Assembly: GCA_041082245.1 (NCBI GenBank)
Contig: JBDOIE010000052.1
Span: 1 to 41,661, forward strand
Length of the DNA stretch: 41,661 nucleotides
Direction: 5' to 3'
From: DAOTVY01 sp041082245
GTDB taxonomy: Bacteria > Chloroflexota > Chloroflexia > DTKN01
Positions within the stretch are counted from its first letter, which is position 1. The number at the start of each line of letters is the position of its first letter. Below the pieces are notes generated by a model. The model did no database searches. It saw nothing but the letters and a program-made list of their open reading frames with translations, and had not been told where the DNA came from. A program made the translations under genes and the position numbers. Below, one piece after another: positions 38,399-41,661 of this stretch.

Positions 38399-38791
38399 TT
38401 ATGGACCTCCAACTGTTTTGCGCTGCTCCGCGGATTCGGACTGCGGGCGGCTGAGATGGATTCCCTGCACCGTCACATGGACGGCCTCCACGGGAATCCC
38501 CAAGGCGTGCTCCACCGCGAACTGGACCGAGGCCATTACGTTGCGTGCCACTTCGCAAATACGCGTTCCGTATTCGATCACCACGTACAGTTCCAGGATG
38601 ACGCGGTCTCCGTCCAGGCGTACAACCACCCCACCGCGGTCCGCCGGCGGCTGGGTCCACACCCCTTGGCGGTGCCGTGGTACGAGCCCCACGACCCCAT
38701 AGCACTGCAACGCCGCTTCTTCGGCCAAGGCGGCGATTGCGCGCCGGGATACCTCGATCCGCCCCAGAGACTGATCGCTTTTCAGGCTCAT
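38399..38791 (-). CDS. Asp23/Gls24 family protein (YloU-like)
   Basis: A 130-residue protein of the Asp23 family. It shows SLGRIEVSRRAIAALAEEAA, CYGVVGLVPR and a VRLDGDRVILELYVVIEYGT stretch, then the VQFAVEHALGIPVEAVHVTVQGI C-terminus. In Firmicutes the same pair (YloU-YloV) lies next to rpmB, as here. Asp23 proteins are linked to envelope stress and membrane patches, but their molecular role is not settled. It is first in an operon of six genes. The start at 38791 is chosen for the family-like MSLKSDQSLGRIEV opening. Confidence 0.9.
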   Translation of the reverse strand: MSLKSDQSLGRIEVSRRAIAALAEEAALQCYGVVGLVPRHRQGVWTQPPADRGGVVVRLDGDRVILELYVVIEYGTRICEVARNVMASVQFAVEHALGIPVEAVHVTVQGIHLSRPQSESAEQRKTVGGP

Positions 38792-38869
38792 CGCTTGTCT
38801 ACCCTCAAGCCCCGGGCTCTGCCGCAATCACCCGGAAAAGCTCCGACCGCGGGGCCGGCTATGGGATTG

Positions 38870-38897
38870 ATTGTATCATCCGGGTGCGATTTGTCAA
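38870..38897 (-). promoter_or_regulatory. Promoter of the asp23-fakA-degV operon
   Basis: On the minus strand, TTGACA (38892-38897), 16 bases, TACAAT (38870-38875). Its -35 box is the same DNA as the -35 box of the rpmB promoter, read on the other strand. Confidence 0.75.
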
Positions 38898-38919
38898 GGG
38901 GGGAAAGCTGTGGTATACT
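38891..38919 (+). promoter_or_regulatory. rpmB promoter
   Basis: TTGTCA (38891-38896), 17 bases, TATACT (38914-38919) with an upstream TG. Five of its six -35 bases overlap the -35 box of the divergent asp23 promoter. Confidence 0.8.
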
Positions 38920-38959
38920 TTCCTTGTTGTCAAGATCGCTCGAAGAGGGGGTATCGTCG

Positions 38960-39145
38960 ATGCCGGGCAAATGCGACCTTTGCGGGAAAGCACCGCAGTA
39001 CGGGCATAACGTGAGCCACTCCAAGCGGCGGACGAACCGACGCTGGATGCCCAACACGCAGAAGCGCGCGTTCTGGATCGGGGGAAGGCGCGTACGGCTG
39101 AACGTGTGCAGCCGCTGCCTGCGCACCCTCTACAAGACGGCCTGA
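38960..39145 (+). CDS. rpmB: 50S ribosomal protein L28
   Basis: A 61-residue basic protein: KCDLCGKAPQYGHNVSHS, then TNRRWMPNTQ and the C-terminal VRLNVCSRCLRTLYK. Cys5, Cys8, Cys50 and Cys53 make this the zinc-binding (C+) form of L28. It belongs to the large ribosomal subunit. The start ATG at 38960 follows GAGGGGG. A clean promoter lies 41 bases upstream and a terminator hairpin 55 bases after the stop, so it is a single-gene unit. The longer open frames through this region run across the divergent promoters and are not real. Confidence 0.95.
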   Translation: MPGKCDLCGKAPQYGHNVSHSKRRTNRRWMPNTQKRAFWIGGRRVRLNVCSRCLRTLYKTA

Positions 39146-39199
39146 TCTTACCGAACGTCCCGCTTCCCCGAAGCCGCTGCGGAAAGTTCTTCCCCATTT

Positions 39200-39230
39200 C
39201 GGCCCACCCTCAACGGTGGGCCGTCCGTTT
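39200..39230 (+). terminator. rpmB terminator
   Basis: CGGCCCACC (39200-39208) pairs with GGTGGGCCG (39215-39223) around a 6-base loop and is followed by TCCGTTT. It lies between the convergent rpmB and prmC genes. Confidence 0.75.
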
Positions 39231-39235
39231 GTTGG

Positions 39236-40084
39236 CTACCGGGGAACGGGACCGATCTGCAACACCCGGGGCAGGCCCGAAAGGTCGTGCCAGACGGTCA
39301 GGGGCGCGTCGGGGAACACCTCGTGCGCCAGTTCCCGCACCGCCCTCTCCTGCCCATCCCCGAACTCCACCAGGCCAAAGCCCCCGGGACGGATCGCCCG
39401 GGGAAGCTGCAACATCAAGCGACGCATCACTTCGAGCCCCTCCCTTCCTCCATCGAGGGCGATGCGCGGCTCGTACGCGGTGATCCCCACCGGAAGCGTT
39501 TCCCACACGGTATAGGGAGGGTTCGACACGAGCACGTCTACCGCCGCAGGAAGCGGTTCACAGAGGTCGCCCAGAAGCAGGGAAACCCGCGCTTCGACCC
39601 CGTGCCTGCGGATGTTCTCCCGGGCCACCTCTATGGCTTCGGGGGAAATCTCCGTGGCCCAGATGTGCGCCTGGGGCAATTGCACGGCAAGGGCGACCGC
39701 TATGCAACCGCTGCCCGTACCGATGTCGGCCAAAAGCAGGTCCGGGCGTCCGAGTTCCTGCGCACAGGCAACCGCCCGCTCCACGAGAAGTTCTGTCTCC
39801 GGGCGCGGCACGAGCACCCGGCGATCCACAAGAAAGGTCAGGCCATAGAACTCCTTACGCCCCACAAGGTAGGAGACAGGTTCCCCCCGGGCCCTCCGCT
39901 CCAGCAACGCCCGGTAGGCCGCCTCCTCTTCGGGCGCAAGGGGACGCTCCGGCGCCAGGTACAGGTCCACGCGGCGAACTCCAAGGAGATGCGCCAGCAA
40001 CACTTCCGCATCGAGCCGCGCGCTCGGTGAACCGGCCTGCTCCAGGAAGGACCCGGCCTGACGCAAGGCTTCCGCCACCGTCAT
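39236..40084 (-). CDS. prmC: Peptide chain release factor N5-glutamine methyltransferase
   Basis: A 282-residue enzyme. The N-terminal helical domain (about 1-75) includes SARLDAEVLLAHLLG. RVLVPRPETELLVE precedes the S-adenosylmethionine loop DIGTGSGCIAVALA (120-133), and NPPY at 188-191 is the catalytic motif that holds the glutamine amide. PrmC methylates the GGQ glutamine of release factors RF1 and RF2. In many genomes it follows prfA; here no release factor gene is adjacent and it has its own promoter. The ATG at 40084 follows AAGGAGAGG; the longer frame runs into the promoter. Confidence 0.94.
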   Translation of the reverse strand: MTVAEALRQAGSFLEQAGSPSARLDAEVLLAHLLGVRRVDLYLAPERPLAPEEEAAYRALLERRARGEPVSYLVGRKEFYGLTFLVDRRVLVPRPETELLVERAVACAQELGRPDLLLADIGTGSGCIAVALAVQLPQAHIWATEISPEAIEVARENIRRHGVEARVSLLLGDLCEPLPAAVDVLVSNPPYTVWETLPVGITAYEPRIALDGGREGLEVMRRLMLQLPRAIRPGGFGLVEFGDGQERAVRELAHEVFPDAPLTVWHDLSGLPRVLQIGPVPR

Positions 40085-40112
40085 AAGCCCTCTCCTTTCG
40101 GTGCGTGAGCCC

Positions 40113-40141
40113 AGTATACCAAGGCGCTCCGGCCGCGTCAA
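40113..40141 (-). promoter_or_regulatory. prmC promoter
   Basis: On the minus strand, TTGACG (40136-40141), 17 bases, TATACT (40113-40118), about 29 bases before the start codon. Confidence 0.8.
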
Positions 40142-40574
40142 CGGTTTCGGCACGCGCCCAGGGCAACGAGTCCCCGAGCCAGCAAGTCCCACCACGGGGT
40201 GCTGTCACGAAAAAGCATGGTCCGCGCCCCGCCGGAGGCACGACGAACGGAGCAAGGCAGCCGACCCGCCTCCCGGCCCCTGCGGGGCGAGTCGGGGCAA
40301 CGGGCGTGAAGCCGGAACAGCGGTAACGCTGGCCCCGGGATCGGCCCGCCGCGCTTCGCCCGGGCGCGTTGGGAGCCACAGCGCGGTGATCGGAGGCATC
40401 GGTACTCAACCGTCCGCCCCGGGAGAGCGGACCTCCAGGCAACGAAAACCGCCGGGGCGGACGACCGCTCCCGGCGGGCAGGCCTCAGGCCTGATCTTGA
40501 CCGAATCGTGGCACCGCACCAGGCATCGCCAAAGGTAGGGCGGCTTGCCGGCGCGGCCGCATCCCTCGCCACTC
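40142..40574. other. 433-base gap with no supported gene and strong GC-rich stems; possible structured RNA
   Basis: Open frames here on both strands give Arg/Pro-rich peptides without family features, so I call no protein. Several strong stems exist. 40411-40422 pairs with 40452-40463 (12 bp perfect). 40425-40430 pairs with 40465-40470. 40449-40456 pairs with 40470-40477 (8 bp). These compete or form a pseudoknot. I looked for tmRNA, SRP RNA, RNase P RNA and cobalamin-riboswitch landmarks and could not match any securely. It could be a non-coding RNA, the 3' region of the ssb transcript, or plain GC-rich spacer. Confidence 0.4.
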
Positions 40575-40982
40575 TTAGAAGGGGATCTCGGCCGCCTCTT
40601 CTTCCTCAGCGGCCTCCTCCAGCACCTCTTCGGGATGCTCGGCGCGGCCGTTGCCGCGCGGCAGCAGGATGATATCCCGGGCGATCACCTCGGTGATGTA
40701 ACGCGTCTGGCCGTTCGCGTCTTCGTAAGAGCGCGTGGAAAGCCTCCCCTCTACATAGACTGGGGCGCCCTTCTCGAGGAACTGGTTTGCGACTTCTGCC
40801 TGACGCCCCCAAGAGACCACCCGGAACCATTCCACCTTCTCCTGGGGCTCCCCATCCGCATTCCGCCACCGCCGGTGCACCGCAACACGGAACTGGGTGA
40901 CCGGCCGGCCCGTCGGGGTGTACCGCATCTCGGGGTCCGCTCCCAGATTCCCCATGATCTCCACCCGGTTCAGACCACGCAT
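40575..40982 (-). CDS. ssb: Single-stranded DNA-binding protein
   Basis: A 135-residue SSB. The OB-fold runs from NRVEIMGNLGADPEMRYTPT through VTQFRVAVHRRW and EWFRVVSWGRQAE to YVEGRLSTRSYEDANGQTRY (about residues 4-107). The tail is short and very acidic (EEVLEEAAEEEEAAEIPF) and ends in IPF. This is the protein-interaction tip of bacterial SSBs. It protects single-stranded DNA and recruits repair and replication enzymes. The start at 40982 follows AGGAGG; the extra 25 codons upstream cross the promoter. Confidence 0.95.
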   Translation of the reverse strand: MRGLNRVEIMGNLGADPEMRYTPTGRPVTQFRVAVHRRWRNADGEPQEKVEWFRVVSWGRQAEVANQFLEKGAPVYVEGRLSTRSYEDANGQTRYITEVIARDIILLPRGNGRAEHPEEVLEEAAEEEEAAEIPF

Positions 40983-41028
40983 CGTTACTCCCTCCTGATC
41001 CTCTCCGTTGCCTTGGCCTGCGGGAAGA

Positions 41029-41057
41029 AGTATAGCACACCTATCGCTTCTTGTCAA
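41029..41057 (-). promoter_or_regulatory. ssb promoter
   Basis: On the minus strand, TTGACA (41052-41057), 17 bases, TATACT (41029-41034). It is the best consensus match in the window together with the gntR promoter. Confidence 0.85.
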
Positions 41058-41108
41058 GACAGGGAAATAAATATATGCTCAATTTGCCAGGCGATCCGTG
41101 GCACCCCC

Positions 41109-41661
41109 TTACGCCGCCACGTTTTCCCCGACCGGCCTCATCGCCAGCAATGTCGCGCTGCGCGGGGGAAGGCACACTCCTTCGAGCCTCTGTTCTCGCA
41201 CCACGTACCAATGCCCCTGCATCAAGTCGAACATAGGACTGGCTTCCGGGACCCCCATCCCACTGAGCGGTACATCGAATGTACATACAATGTCCTCGCA
41301 AGCGTTCATGACCACGACCACGGTATCGCTCCCCTCCCCTCGGCCGTACGCCAGGAGGTTGCGGCGCGGATGCGCAAGGAGTATACGCGTGGTGCCGGAG
41401 CGCAAGGCCGGCAACGCCCGACGCAGTCGGACGAGCCGCCGGATGTACCCCCGCAACTCCAGGTTCCACTGCCGCTCGTCCCAGGGAAAGCAGCGCCGGC
41501 AATCCGGGTCGGGACCGCCGTCCAGGCCGATTTCGTCCCCGTAGTAGATACACGGGGCACCCGGCCAGGTAAGCAGAAAGAGCCACAGCAGCCGGAGGGT
41601 CGCCAGATCGCCGCGCGCGATCCGTGTCAGTCGGACCGTGTCGTGGCTCCCCAGCAGGTTC
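41109..41661 (-). CDS. GH13 alpha-amylase family enzyme, C-terminal fragment
   Basis: The last 183 codons; the rest lies beyond the right edge. NLLGSHDTVRL is conserved region IV of GH13, with the His-Asp pair that stabilises the transition state. It is followed by TWPGAPCIYYGDEIGL and a GGPDPDCRRCFPWDE stretch, the pattern of cyclomaltodextrinase/neopullulanase-type enzymes. The rest is the C-terminal beta domain (RRLVRLRRALPALRSG, then DTVVVVMNAC). The enzyme would cleave alpha-1,4 or alpha-1,6 links in maltodextrins or pullulan; secretion cannot be judged without the N-terminus. The stop lies about 50 bases from the ssb promoter, with no clear terminator between. Confidence 0.9.
   Translation of the reverse strand, partial: NLLGSHDTVRLTRIARGDLATLRLLWLFLLTWPGAPCIYYGDEIGLDGGPDPDCRRCFPWDERQWNLELRGYIRRLVRLRRALPALRSGTTRILLAHPRRNLLAYGRGEGSDTVVVVMNACEDIVCTFDVPLSGMGVPEASPMFDLMQGHWYVVREQRLEGVCLPPRSATLLAMRPVGENVAA

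Noticed and set aside
36927..38702. A 591-codon plus-strand frame opposite fakA
   Set aside because: Composition is Arg/His/Asp-rich with no domain, and it opposes a gene with intact FakA motifs.
40138..40572. 144-codon minus-strand and 145-codon plus-strand frames in the prmC-ssb gap
   Set aside because: Both give Arg/Pro-rich sequence with no ribosome site or domain, and the minus frame runs into the prmC promoter.
40142..40574. RNase P RNA, tmRNA, SRP RNA or cobalamin riboswitch in the prmC-ssb gap
   Set aside because: Short look-alikes such as CGGAGCAAGGC and GGTAACGCTGG occur, but in the wrong order and without the universal core sequences. No tRNA-like end or SRP tetraloop region was found.
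41051..41079. A possible plus-strand promoter (TTGTCA, 17 bases, TATGCT) divergent from the ssb promoter
   Set aside because: No plus-strand gene follows; downstream is the antisense of the GH13 gene. It is probably chance in a locally AT-rich stretch.

Overview
The window is GC-rich bacterial chromosome, densely coded, with no tRNA, rRNA, CRISPR array, insertion sequence or phage gene that I can recognise. It most likely comes from a Chloroflexota bacterium of the Anaerolineae/Thermoflexia type. This is inference from a bundle of traits: large secreted mosaic proteases ending in a short IYLP-type C-terminus, a LysM protein with a Thr/Pro linker, VanW, Asp23-FakA-DegV and ScpA/ScpB genes, and a mixed organotrophic gene set. 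I count 36 protein genes, two of them cut by the window ends. Start codons include TTG and GTG, and IF3 appears to start at ATC.

Layout. (1) 1-5764, minus strand: a catabolic operon read ech, korA, korBC, acyl-CoA dehydrogenase, etfB, etfA. It fits oxidation of acyl-CoAs derived from 2-oxoacids (branched-chain amino acids or fatty acids). Its enoyl-CoA hydratase carries an unusual inserted double zinc ribbon. (2) 5959-11166, plus strand: a divergent operon of a GntR/FCD regulator with a clear palindromic operator, a ThDP enzyme, an FAD protein with a cysteine cluster and a membrane carrier. The substrate is unknown, and a riboswitch-like leader precedes the carrier. (3) 11227-13991: a small zinc-ribbon protein, an MFS exporter and a HEAT-repeat protein. 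(4) 14020-18085: a peptide-binding protein with SecG, a fumarylacetoacetate hydrolase family enzyme and an AI-2E family permease. (5) 18363-24434: a secreted subtilase mosaic of about 2,000 residues.

(6) 24584-30299: housekeeping and envelope genes, namely scpA/scpB, an RmlC-like cupin, a VanW protein, infC, rplT and a SpoU-type methyltransferase. rpmI is absent between infC and rplT. (7) 30379-32340, minus strand: a secreted M14 zinc carboxypeptidase sharing the C-terminal motif of the subtilase. (8) 32480-38791, minus strand: a tight operon asp23, fakA, two degV/fakB genes, a LysM membrane protein and NDH-2, pointing to fatty-acid activation and envelope work. (9) 38960-41661: rpmB, prmC, ssb and the end of a GH13 amylase-family gene. 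A 433-base stretch with no gene (40142-40574) is full of alternative GC-rich stems.

Promoters are unusually easy to read. Fourteen two-hexamer sigma70-type promoters were found by eye, twelve with a 17-base spacer and two with 16. The most interesting items are the zinc-ribbon crotonase, the rpmB/asp23 promoters that share one -35 hexamer, the infC start region and missing rpmI, the C-terminal IYLP motif, the degenerate second DegV, the leader at 9664-9758 and the structured gap at 40142-40574.
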